NCBI GenBank assembly: GCA_001567275.1
Contig: LNBX01000026.1
Span: 252,056 to 316,055 of the forward strand
Direction: 5' to 3'
Length of the DNA: 64,000 nucleotides
Origin: Bacteroidetes bacterium OLB10
Lineage (GTDB): Bacteria; Bacteroidota; Bacteroidia; AKYH767-A; OLB10
The notes below the pieces were generated by a model. The model saw only the letters and a list, made by a program, of their open reading frames with translations, made no database searches and was not told where the DNA came from. This document shows, in pieces, positions 1 to 8,015 of this stretch (position 1 is the stretch's first letter; every line of letters begins with the position of its first letter). The position numbers were made by a program, and so were the translations under genes.

Positions 1-503
1 CCGAATTTGAACGTCAGATGCTGAGTGGCGAAATGGAAGTGGAACTGGTACCTCAGGGAACTCTGGCTACACGCTGTATGGCTGCAGGATATGGAATGCC
101 GGCCATTTTTACTCCTGCAGGTGTAGGAACGGAAGTAGCTCAGGGCAAAGAAGTACGTAAATTTAAATTCAACGGTGTAGAAAAAGATTACCTGATGGAA
201 TACGCTTTTGATGCAGACTTTGCTATCGTAAAAGCATGGAAAGGTGATACGGAGGGTAATCTTATATATCGTGCAACTGCGCGTAATTTTAATCCTGTGA
301 TGGCTATGGCAGGAAAAATTACCATTGCAGAAGTTGAACATCTGGTACAACCCGGTGAACTCAATCCTGATCATATTCATACTCCCGGAATTTATGTCCA
401 CAGAATTTTCCAGGGTGAGAAATTTGAAAAACGCATTGAACAGAGAACAGTAAGAAAAAAAATAAAACTGCATCATAAGCTCTTGCTTTTTGATAACAGA
501 TAA
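1..503 (+). CDS. scoA: 3-oxoacid CoA-transferase subunit A, 5' end outside window
   Basis: This is the C-terminal two thirds of the alpha subunit of succinyl-CoA:3-ketoacid CoA-transferase, which moves CoA between succinyl-CoA and acetoacetate in ketone-body and short-chain acid use. The frame is open from base 3, upstream of the first ATG at 18. Family features visible are the region around GTLATR, the GVGTEVAQGKE segment and the ending EKRIEQRTVRK. The family normally stops right after TVRK. Here a run of eight A (455-462) carries the frame on for about 14 unrelated residues to 503. With seven A the codons would be AGA AAA AAA TAA, giving the expected stop. scoB follows as its partner. Identity is secure; the C-terminal tail is doubtful. 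Confidence 0.9.
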   Translation, partial: EFERQMLSGEMEVELVPQGTLATRCMAAGYGMPAIFTPAGVGTEVAQGKEVRKFKFNGVEKDYLMEYAFDADFAIVKAWKGDTEGNLIYRATARNFNPVMAMAGKITIAEVEHLVQPGELNPDHIHTPGIYVHRIFQGEKFEKRIEQRTVRKKIKLHHKLLLFDNR

Positions 504-577
504 AATTTCCTCCAAAAACATTTAAACTCCATAGAAAACTTTTTTAGCATTTACATTAAAAATTAATTACCAAAGAG

Positions 578-1234
578 ATGCTTGACAAAAACGGAATTGC
601 AAAACGAATTGCCCGCGAAGTAAAAGACGGGATGTATGTAAATCTCGGAATAGGTATTCCTACTTTAGTAGCCAATTATATTCCAGCCGGTATTCACGTT
701 ACATTACAATCGGAAAACGGAATTTTAGGCATGGGGCCATTTCCGGTAGAAGGAGAAGAAGATGCTGATTTTATAAATGCCGGAAAACAAACTGTAACAC
801 TTCTTCCGGGTTCATCCATTTTTGATTCGGCCACGAGCTTTGGAATGATACGAGCTCAGAAAGTTGACCTCACCATACTCGGTGCTATGGAAGTGAGCGA
901 ACAGGGAGATATTGCAAGCTGGAAAATTCCGGGTAAAATGGTGAAAGGTATGGGAGGTGCAATGGACCTTGTTGCATCAGCAAAAAATATTATTGTGGCA
1001 ATGCAGCATGTAAATAAGGCAGGAGAATCGAAACTCCTTAAACAATGTACACTACCTCTTACCGGAGTTAAATGCATTAAACGTATAGTCACTGAAATGG
1101 CTGTGCTTGATGTTACACCGCAAGGATTTAAACTGCTTGAACTTGCACCCGGAGTTTCTGTTGAACAGGTAAAAAATGCAACTGCAGGGCGATTGATTGC
1201 AGAAGGAAATATTCCTGAAATGAAAATAGACTGA
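578..1234 (+). CDS. scoB: 3-oxoacid CoA-transferase subunit B
   Basis: Beta subunit of succinyl-CoA:3-ketoacid CoA-transferase (218 residues, normal length). The N-terminus has the NLGIGIPTLVANYIP motif. The SENGILGMGP motif near residue 48 carries the catalytic glutamate that forms the CoA thioester intermediate. It lies downstream of scoA in the same orientation, so the two subunits would be made together. The next gene starts only five bases after this stop, suggesting that a methyltransferase-glycosyltransferase gene is cotranscribed, although it has no obvious metabolic link. Confidence 0.95.
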   Translation: MLDKNGIAKRIAREVKDGMYVNLGIGIPTLVANYIPAGIHVTLQSENGILGMGPFPVEGEEDADFINAGKQTVTLLPGSSIFDSATSFGMIRAQKVDLTILGAMEVSEQGDIASWKIPGKMVKGMGGAMDLVASAKNIIVAMQHVNKAGESKLLKQCTLPLTGVKCIKRIVTEMAVLDVTPQGFKLLELAPGVSVEQVKNATAGRLIAEGNIPEMKID

Positions 1235-1239
1235 CCTCA

Positions 1240-2649
1240 GTGCGCTACCTTGAACACTTTGAAAAAATAGCTCCAACCAGAGTACGAAAACGCAAAAGTC
1301 ATTCGTATTACTGGGATGACATTACTTATTACTGTAATTATTTTTCACATGAATCCATCTCTGTTTTAGAGGTGGGATGTGGTACCGGTGAACTTTTAAA
1401 CGATATACGTGCAGCAAAGAAAACGGGGATAGACTTCAGCCCAGCTATGATTGCTGAGGCTAAAAATCGTTTCCCTGCAGTTTCATTTCATGTAATGAAT
1501 GCTGAAAACATTACACTGAATGAAAAATTTGATTTGATAATCATTTCCAACCTGATTGGATATCTGGAAGATGTTCAGGCTGTATTTGAACAGTTGAAAA
1601 AAGTTTGTCATGAACGAACAAAAATTATAATCAATTATCACAACCATCTTTGGGAGCCCGTCTTACGTTTTGCTGAAACCATCGGACTAAAAACCAAAAC
1701 ACCACAACTCAACTGGCTCACGCGTATGGATGTACGCAACCTGCTTACACTTTCCGGTTTTGACTGTTACCGCGAAACACGCAGAATGTTGTTGCCTGTA
1801 AATATTCCTCTGCTCTCCCCTCTTATCAATAATTTTTTTGCAAAACTGCCTTTGTTGCGTTTGCTGTGCATCAACACTTTTTCATTTGCAAAACCTGTTG
1901 GCACTGCAGCAGAAAATGTCAATCACAAATACTCTGTCAGCATTGTCATTCCTGCACGCAACGAAAGCGGTAATATTGAAAACGGGTTGCTGCGTATTCC
2001 AACTTTTGGAAAATGGCAGGAAATAATTTTTGTTGAAGGCAACAGTAAAGATGATACATGGGAGCAAATTAAAACCATTGAAAAAAAATATTCATCCACG
2101 CACCGTATTAAAACGGCAAAACAGGAAGGCAAAGGAAAAAACGATGCTGTGAGAAAAGGATTCAGTATGGCTGAAGGTGATATACTGATGATTCTTGATG
2201 CAGATCTCACAGTGCCGCCTGAAGATTTACCTAAATTTTATGATGCCATCGCCTCAGGCAAAGGCGATTTTATCAATGGTTGTCGTTTGGTTTATCCTAT
2301 GGAAAAAGAAGCCATGCGTTTCCTGAATATGTTGGGAAATAAATTTTTCAGTTATGCCTTCACATGGCTGCTCGAACAACCATTTAAAGATACGCTCTGC
2401 GGAACTAAAGTGATTTTCAGAGATGATTATGATCGTTTAGTTAGCAACCGCAAATTTTTCGGAGAGTTTGATCCTTTTGGTGATTTTGACTTAATCTTCG
2501 GTGCATATAAACTCAATCTTAAAATTCAGGAGTTGCCTATTCGATACAGAGAACGAACCTATGGCAGCACCAATATTTCCCGGTTCAGACATGGATTGAT
2601 TTTGCTGCGCATGTGTGGTTTTGCAGCCAGAAAAATAAAATTTATTTAG
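1240..2649 (+). CDS. Fusion of SAM methyltransferase and family 2 glycosyltransferase
   Basis: A 469-residue two-domain protein. Residues 1 to about 190 form a class I SAM-dependent methyltransferase with motif I VLEVGCGTGEL (42-52) and the acidic strand GIDFS (63-67). From about residue 232 a GT-A glycosyltransferase of family 2 begins (SIVIPARNESGNI), with VEGNSKDDT and the nucleotide-sugar/metal motif LDADLT (D320, D322). It resembles dolichyl-phosphate-mannose/glucose synthases. The C-terminal GSTNISRFRHG region has only a weakly hydrophobic tail. The start is GTG at 1240, five bases after scoB. It probably modifies a glycan or lipid-linked sugar; the substrate is unknown. Confidence 0.85.
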   Translation: MRYLEHFEKIAPTRVRKRKSHSYYWDDITYYCNYFSHESISVLEVGCGTGELLNDIRAAKKTGIDFSPAMIAEAKNRFPAVSFHVMNAENITLNEKFDLIIISNLIGYLEDVQAVFEQLKKVCHERTKIIINYHNHLWEPVLRFAETIGLKTKTPQLNWLTRMDVRNLLTLSGFDCYRETRRMLLPVNIPLLSPLINNFFAKLPLLRLLCINTFSFAKPVGTAAENVNHKYSVSIVIPARNESGNIENGLLRIPTFGKWQEIIFVEGNSKDDTWEQIKTIEKKYSSTHRIKTAKQEGKGKNDAVRKGFSMAEGDILMILDADLTVPPEDLPKFYDAIASGKGDFINGCRLVYPMEKEAMRFLNMLGNKFFSYAFTWLLEQPFKDTLCGTKVIFRDDYDRLVSNRKFFGEFDPFGDFDLIFGAYKLNLKIQELPIRYRERTYGSTNISRFRHGLILLRMCGFAARKIKFI

Positions 2650-2655
2650 ATAGTA

Positions 2656-2675
2656 CTGTTTGTATTTCAAAACAG
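2656..2675. terminator. Weak hairpin between convergent genes
   Basis: A six-base stem (CTGTTT/AAACAG) with an eight-base loop lies in the 30-base gap between the converging methyltransferase-glycosyltransferase gene and the ACP phosphodiesterase gene. T or A stretches flank it on both sides. It could end transcription from either direction, but the stem is short. Confidence 0.35.
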
Positions 2676-2679
2676 GCAT

Positions 2680-3270
2680 TTACTTGTGATGAAACAGAAA
2701 TAGCAGCTGAGTATTCTTCTGTAATTCAGGAAAAAAATCATCAAAATCTTTCTTAAAATCAGGGTAATGTTGTTGCAGAAAATCAGCAGCGTGATTCATA
2801 TTATTTTCAAAACTTGCTCTTCGGCTCATCCCTTTCAGTGCCATATCCAATCCTTGCAGCGAAGCATAATTTTTCAGCCAGTTATCACGCTCCATATAAA
2901 CCATCATGGCCTTTGTACGCTCAGGAAGATATTGTTCATACTGATGCAGCATGGCATAAACATTTTTGCTGTAGTCATCCATGTCAACTGTTGAGTATGC
3001 AGACCATGCTGCAGCAAGAAAATGGTCGTAAAAAATATCACAGATAACAGGAGAATATTTTCTGAACCCCGGACGAAGCAATGCTTTACTTCTTTCAACA
3101 ACAGGATGCGAATCTGTGAACTCATCAATGAAACGATGCATCCTGACACCTCGCTGAATTGCTTCCGGGAAATTTTTCCATTCATGGCCTTTCAGATGAT
3201 CTGCAATAAAATTTCCTACCATCACCATTTCATCATCACCCGATAAATACAAATGCGCCAGAAAATTCAT
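2680..3270 (-). CDS. acpH: Acyl carrier protein phosphodiesterase (AcpH/DUF479 family)
   Basis: A 196-residue protein of the AcpH family, which removes the 4'-phosphopantetheine arm from acyl carrier protein. The start MNFLAHLYLS is typical. Conserved acidic and histidine residues appear in GNFIADHLKG, RGVRMHRFIDEFTDSHP and CDIFYDHFLA, matching the HD-like metal site of the family. It uses an ATG start at 3270. It is monocistronic, converging with the gene at 1240-2649. Family assignment is strong; the enzymatic role in Bacteroidota is inferred from the E. coli member. Confidence 0.85.
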   Translation of the reverse strand: MNFLAHLYLSGDDEMVMVGNFIADHLKGHEWKNFPEAIQRGVRMHRFIDEFTDSHPVVERSKALLRPGFRKYSPVICDIFYDHFLAAAWSAYSTVDMDDYSKNVYAMLHQYEQYLPERTKAMMVYMERDNWLKNYASLQGLDMALKGMSRRASFENNMNHAADFLQQHYPDFKKDFDDFFPELQKNTQLLFLFHHK

Positions 3271-3339
3271 GGCGCTAATTTACTTAAAACCTATATTGAT
3301 TCTTCTGCTTCATATCAACTACACCGTCATAAACGGTTA

Positions 3340-3370
3340 CAGGCGCAGAGAACCACCAACTGCGCCTGTG
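3340..3370 (-). terminator. Strong hairpin after the SprB-repeat gene
   Basis: A perfect ten-base inverted repeat (ACAGGCGCAG/CTGCGCCTGT) with an 11-base loop starts about 28 bases past the stop of the gene at 3398-5137. A second small stem (ACCGT/ACGGT) follows immediately. There is no clean T tract on the minus strand, so it is either an atypical terminator or an mRNA-end stabilising structure. Confidence 0.5.
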
Positions 3371-3397
3371 AAAAACAACCAACCATGAAAAGTATCT

Positions 3398-5137
3398 TTA
3401 CCTGCCTTTTGTCAACAGTCTGGTATATGTGCTATTTTTTGTTTCTACTTTCAGTAAATAATTACCTGGAGCTATTTCTGTAGTGTTGACAGCTATTTCA
3501 TTAGCATCCTTTGTTGTTGTATTCAGTTCCACGTTCTGAATCTGCCTGCCATCCATGCTGAATAATTTAATAGCCTGTATGTCACCTACAGTCTCATTAA
3601 ATTTGATGGTAAATGTGTTGTTGAATGGATTAGGATATACAAGCAGATTATTATTCATCATGTTATTGTCAGCCGATCTCATCACTGATGCCATCTGATC
3701 TTCTGCCGAAATCATTACCTGATGATTCATCACACATCTGTTGCCATCCTGAATAGTCACCTGATAAATACCTTGCGAAAGTTGCGTGCGCTCCTGACTG
3801 TTTATTCCGTCATTCCAGATGAATGAATAAGGTGGCATACCTCCGAGCACCTGCAATGTTATCTGCCCGTCAGCACTTCCATGTCCTGTTTCATCTTTTA
3901 CAGTAGCCAAAACGCTCATTACTTCAGGTTGATTTATATGAAATGTATTACTGTATTTCTTTCCGGCAGCATCATGAATAACTACAGAGTAATTACCGGC
4001 TGCTGCTTTGGTAATTGCAGACTCTCTGCTTCCATCAGACCATTCATAGCTGTAAGGTTCTTTTCCTCCGTAAACATTCAGTTTTACTGAACCTGTTGCC
4101 GCTCCATTGCACAATACATGTTTAACTGTATATGTAACCTGCAAAGGTGATTTTTCATTTATCGTAAAATAATCTGCACCCATACATTGATTACCGTCCG
4201 TCACTTTTACTGCATATACTCCTTCTTCTGCATTCTTCAGCACAGATGTTTCTTCCATGTTCGACCACAGATAACTGTACTTCCCTGTGCCTCCTGTTAC
4301 CTGCAATGTAATTGCTCCGTTGTTCTTATTTAAATCAGCATCTGTAACTACTGCATTAATTTTTATTGGCTCAGGATTTACAAGATTTACCTCTACTGAT
4401 GCAGAACAACCATTCTTATCATTTATCAGTAATTGATAGTTGCCTGGTTTCAGCCCACTGATATCTTCAGTTGTTGCACCATTCGACCAATGATAAGTGT
4501 AAGGGGCACTTCCACCCTTCACTTCCACATCAATCAATCCGTTATCATCACCATGACAAACCGGATTATACTTTGCAACCGTTACATTCAAAACTTTTGC
4601 ACGTTCAACCATAATGTGCGAAGTCTTAATACATCCATTACCATCAACTACTTTTACTTCGTAACTTCCTGCAGCAACCTGTTCAAGATTTTGTGCATGT
4701 GTATTATTTGACCACAAATAAGTGAAAGGTTGGGAACCTCCCGTTACACGAATGGTAGCACTTCCATTACCGGATAAACAGTTTTCCGGTGTAGTCTGCG
4801 AATGAATAGCCAATGGATATGGCTCTGTAATATTTATAGTTTGGGTAGCGGATTTGCCATTTCTATCGGTAACATTAACCACATAATTTCCTGCTTTAAT
4901 ATTCGCCAGATTTTGTTGCGAACTTCCATCAGACCATTGAATTTGGTAAGGTGCCTTTCCTCCTTTTATTTCCATTTGAATGCTTCCGTCTGAAGCACCA
5001 AAACATGAAACGTTCTTAGCTGTATAAGAAAGTTTAATTTGTTTCCCGGCAGCATATAATTCTTTAGGCTGTCCGATGTAACCAACCATCAGAAGGATGA
5101 TGATTGCTTTTGCTGTGTTTTGAAGTGTTCTAATCAT
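3398..5137 (-). CDS. SprB-repeat protein with T9SS type A sorting domain
   Basis: A 579-residue secreted protein. Residues 1-30 are a signal peptide. Six SprB-type repeats of about 80 residues follow, each with a pattern such as CFGASDGSI, a GG.APY turn, an aromatic WSDG, and a G.Y.V.V.D.NGC ending. The last 80 residues form the T9SS type A signal (VYPNPFNNTFTI to NYLLKVETKNSTY). It would cross the inner membrane by Sec and the outer membrane by T9SS, becoming surface-bound or released. Some repeats have lost one of the paired cysteines. Adhesin-like function is inferred from the repeat family. Confidence 0.88.
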   Translation of the reverse strand: MIRTLQNTAKAIIILLMVGYIGQPKELYAAGKQIKLSYTAKNVSCFGASDGSIQMEIKGGKAPYQIQWSDGSSQQNLANIKAGNYVVNVTDRNGKSATQTINITEPYPLAIHSQTTPENCLSGNGSATIRVTGGSQPFTYLWSNNTHAQNLEQVAAGSYEVKVVDGNGCIKTSHIMVERAKVLNVTVAKYNPVCHGDDNGLIDVEVKGGSAPYTYHWSNGATTEDISGLKPGNYQLLINDKNGCSASVEVNLVNPEPIKINAVVTDADLNKNNGAITLQVTGGTGKYSYLWSNMEETSVLKNAEEGVYAVKVTDGNQCMGADYFTINEKSPLQVTYTVKHVLCNGAATGSVKLNVYGGKEPYSYEWSDGSRESAITKAAAGNYSVVIHDAAGKKYSNTFHINQPEVMSVLATVKDETGHGSADGQITLQVLGGMPPYSFIWNDGINSQERTQLSQGIYQVTIQDGNRCVMNHQVMISAEDQMASVMRSADNNMMNNNLLVYPNPFNNTFTIKFNETVGDIQAIKLFSMDGRQIQNVELNTTTKDANEIAVNTTEIAPGNYLLKVETKNSTYTRLLTKGR

Positions 5138-5265
5138 TGGTGGTTCAATTAAGATGGGTGCAAGCTATAACTGAGCCCATGCGAACTGTGTTGGTTTTAG
5201 ACTAAACCACCATATTTTTGGGTGAAGATTTGAATTTTCTTGGTTAATCAGGCTACGATGTGCCT

Positions 5266-6480
5266 TTATTCTTTAAATGGATTTCGTGGAATCCAGCTTT
5301 GTTCAGGTATATGTTTTAGTATCGTTTTAGCCATTTTATTCATCACTTTATTTTCCAGGCGGAAGTAGCTATGCAACGGAAAAGCTTTTGCACCTACTGT
5401 AGTCTTTATTTCCATAGCTGTTCGTCCAAAATACAGATGTTTTGATTTCATTTGTATAGCGTCATCTATGTAACTGTATAATATATTCTGATAAAGCTGC
5501 AACGAAGTGTTCAGTGAATAATCAATACCGATAAAGTGTGCTTCATGATGACCACCTGATACATGAAAGCCGCTTGTGAATGCCACCGGTTTGTCTTCAT
5601 CAAAAAATGCTTTCAGATAAAATTGTTCAGGCATTTCTTTTTTAAGGTTGATAAAATAACTGTCAGAAACTTTTATCAGCTGTATTGCAGCGCGCTTTTG
5701 AACATTGTCATACAGTTGCATTATCTGTGTTCCATATTCTTTGATTTCCCTTAATGATAAAAATCTTTTTTCAAGATGTGCAGTTCTGCTCAGGCTGTTA
5801 TTGGCTTTAAGTCTGTACTTGGCAGAAAGTGATGCCAGATAATCCTGAAAACTTTTCCACTCATCACGAACATAGAAAATCATTTCAGGATCCATAGGTA
5901 ACTCAAAATAATTCTGATGATTTAACACCAAATCCACAGGAGCATTATCAAAAAAATCCTTTACCATGCATCCGCAATAAGAGGCATCAGGGAATGAGTG
6001 TTTTACTGACTTTACTATTTCAGGCAACAATTCCCCTGTTTCAAAAAGTGTTTCTTTTCCACTTACACAAATACCATACTCACCGCTAACCAGTAAACTT
6101 CCACAACAAATCAAATAATTGGGTCGCTCGCCACCGCATTTAAACATCAATTGATTCAACGGATTGTGCAGATTATTCAAAAGCCAGCCTTTTTCCTTCA
6201 GATTAATTACACCATTCAAATCCTTATCGGCTACGTTCAATATCTGAATTTGCAAAGCAGCAATCGGTTCTCCCCCTTTCTCCACTACCACATATCTCAT
6301 TTGCAAACCGGATATCTTACTGTTTTCAAGAGCTTTGAAATAGGCTATGCGCATAAACATTGCATCGTGCGTAATGCTGCTCCAAATATCAGAAGGCACT
6401 GCTACAATGGTATTGTAAATTTTAAAATTATATAGTCCACCCCGAACAAATGGAGAGCTTTGTGTGTTTTTATTTTTCAA
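5266..6480 (-). CDS. FemAB/GNAT-like acyltransferase-fold protein
   Basis: A 404-residue soluble protein with the broad layout of the FemAB/BioF2-like acetyltransferase group. An N-terminal half contains PIAALQIQIL. A second half contains a basic helix (ASLSAKYRLKANNSL), KPVAFTSGFHVSGGHHEAHFIGIDYSLN and HLYFGRTAMEIKTTVGA. Such proteins transfer amino-acyl or acyl groups in envelope or polysaccharide biosynthesis, but the substrate cannot be read here. The only in-frame start near the N-terminus is TTG at 6480; recognisable family sequence begins about 20 residues later, so the start is uncertain. It is divergent from pepP. Confidence 0.6.
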   Translation of the reverse strand: MKNKNTQSSPFVRGGLYNFKIYNTIVAVPSDIWSSITHDAMFMRIAYFKALENSKISGLQMRYVVVEKGGEPIAALQIQILNVADKDLNGVINLKEKGWLLNNLHNPLNQLMFKCGGERPNYLICCGSLLVSGEYGICVSGKETLFETGELLPEIVKSVKHSFPDASYCGCMVKDFFDNAPVDLVLNHQNYFELPMDPEMIFYVRDEWKSFQDYLASLSAKYRLKANNSLSRTAHLEKRFLSLREIKEYGTQIMQLYDNVQKRAAIQLIKVSDSYFINLKKEMPEQFYLKAFFDEDKPVAFTSGFHVSGGHHEAHFIGIDYSLNTSLQLYQNILYSYIDDAIQMKSKHLYFGRTAMEIKTTVGAKAFPLHSYFRLENKVMNKMAKTILKHIPEQSWIPRNPFKE

Positions 6481-6541
6481 GATGAAAGTTTAAAGTGATG
6501 TTAAAAAAGTGCATGCAGAAAACCAATTCAATAATTTATTT

Positions 6542-6549
6542 TAATTTTG
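6542..6549 (+). promoter_or_regulatory. Bacteroidota -7 box for pepP
   Basis: TAATTTTG matches the Bacteroidota consensus TAnnTTTG and lies 24 bases before the pepP ATG. No good -33 TTG was found upstream. Confidence 0.45.
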
Positions 6550-6572
6550 AACAGCTAAAAGTATAAATAGTT

Positions 6573-7868
6573 ATGAATATTAAATACACTCCCATTGACA
6601 GTCGTCTGTTTGTTGGCAACCGTCAGAAATTTAAAAGTCGTTTAAAACCTAAATCCATAGCCATTTTCAACTCGAATGATGAGATGCCCCGAAGTGGTGA
6701 TACAAATTTTACTTTCAGACAAAATGCCGATTTATTTTATTTAAGTGGTATTGATCAGGAAGAAAGTATTCTGATTATCTTTCCTGATGCACCGCTGCCA
6801 CAATACAAAGAGATTCTTTTTGTTCGCAAAACAAATCCGCATATAGCTGTTTGGGAAGGACATAAATATACCAAAGAAGAAGCACGTGCTACCTCCGGAA
6901 TTCAATCTGTTTACTGGACGGAAGAGTTCAACAGTATTGTGCCTATGCTCATGCACCATGCCGATTATGTTTATTTAAACATCAACGAAAATGACCGCCA
7001 TTATACGGAAGTGCCTTATCGTGATATGCGTTTTGCAAGAGAATGGAAAAATCGTTTTCCGGGTCATTCAGTAGAAAGACTTGGGCAGATTATGGCTCAA
7101 CTGCGTTCACATAAACATGAGATAGAAGTTAAATTAATTAAAGAAGCAATAAAGCATACAGAGAGTGCTTTGCGAAGAGTACTTAAGTTTATGAAACCGG
7201 GAGTAATGGAATACGAAGTTGAAGCTGAAATTATTCATGAGTTTATCCGCAACCGTTGTTCGGGGCATGCCTACAACCCGATAATTGCATCAGGATATTC
7301 TGCTTGTGTGTTGCATTATAACGAAAACAATAAACCATGTAAAGATGGAGATCTGGTGCTGATGGATTTTGGTGCTGAATATGCCAACTATGCAGCTGAC
7401 CTTACCCGTACAATTCCTGTCAATGGAAAATACACTCCACGACAGAAAGAAGTTTACAGTGCCGTGTTGCGTGTGATGCGTGCAGCAACTAAGATGCTTG
7501 TGGCAGGAAACTTTATTGAAAAATATCACGCTGAAGTAGGTAAGCTGATGGAGGAAGAGTTGATTAAACTAAAACTAATTACGGCTGACGACATCAAAAA
7601 TCAGGATCCCGACTGGCCTGCTTATAAAAAATATTTTATGCATGGCACTTCTCACTTTCTTGGTCTTGACGTACACGATGTGGGCGACAAATACATGGCT
7701 ATGGAAGCAGGAATGATTTTCACCTGTGAGCCGGGCATTTATATTCCTGAAGAAAATCTTGGTATCCGTATTGAAAACAACATTTTGATTACCGATAAAG
7801 GTCCGGTTGATTTAATGGATACCATGCCTGTAGAAATTGATGAGATTGAATCCATCATGAATTCATAA
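6573..7868 (+). CDS. pepP: Xaa-Pro aminopeptidase (M24B, aminopeptidase P)
   Basis: A 431-residue cytosolic metallopeptidase that removes an N-terminal residue preceding proline. The N-terminal creatinase-like domain includes FRQNADLFYLSGIDQEES. The C-terminal pita-bread domain carries the dinuclear metal ligands: D265 and D276 (VLMDFGAEYANYAADLTRT), H361 in the HGTSHFLGLDVHD motif, and glutamates in TCEPGIYIPEENLGIRIEN. Length and motifs are normal. It is flanked by its own promoter box and a strong terminator, so it is probably monocistronic. Confidence 0.93.
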   Translation: MNIKYTPIDSRLFVGNRQKFKSRLKPKSIAIFNSNDEMPRSGDTNFTFRQNADLFYLSGIDQEESILIIFPDAPLPQYKEILFVRKTNPHIAVWEGHKYTKEEARATSGIQSVYWTEEFNSIVPMLMHHADYVYLNINENDRHYTEVPYRDMRFAREWKNRFPGHSVERLGQIMAQLRSHKHEIEVKLIKEAIKHTESALRRVLKFMKPGVMEYEVEAEIIHEFIRNRCSGHAYNPIIASGYSACVLHYNENNKPCKDGDLVLMDFGAEYANYAADLTRTIPVNGKYTPRQKEVYSAVLRVMRAATKMLVAGNFIEKYHAEVGKLMEEELIKLKLITADDIKNQDPDWPAYKKYFMHGTSHFLGLDVHDVGDKYMAMEAGMIFTCEPGIYIPEENLGIRIENNILITDKGPVDLMDTMPVEIDEIESIMNS

Positions 7869-7890
7869 CAGATAGTTTTTGTGATAATAA

Positions 7891-7920
7891 AAAGGCTGCA
7901 GTTATCTGACAGCCTTTTTT
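7891..7920 (+). terminator. Rho-independent terminator of pepP
   Basis: Stem AAAGGCTG/CAGCCTTT followed by a T run, 23 bases after the pepP stop. Confidence 0.85.
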
Positions 7921-7966
7921 ATTTGAAAAACTTTCTTGTCATTTATAAAACATTGCCCATAATCTT

Positions 7967-7974
7967 TATATTTG
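7967..7974 (+). promoter_or_regulatory. Bacteroidota -7 box for the BNR/Kelch gene
   Basis: TATATTTG is an exact match to TAnnTTTG, 42 bases before the ATG at 8016. Nearby TTG triplets are not at the ideal 19-21 base spacing. Confidence 0.5.
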
Positions 7975-8015
7975 TTTTATCTAAACCGGGTAATCACCTC
8001 TAAAACGTTTAAAAA

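Noticed and set aside
856-1276. Minus-strand frames inside scoB
   Set aside because: They lie opposite a well-supported enzyme gene and follow its codon structure; they have no motifs.
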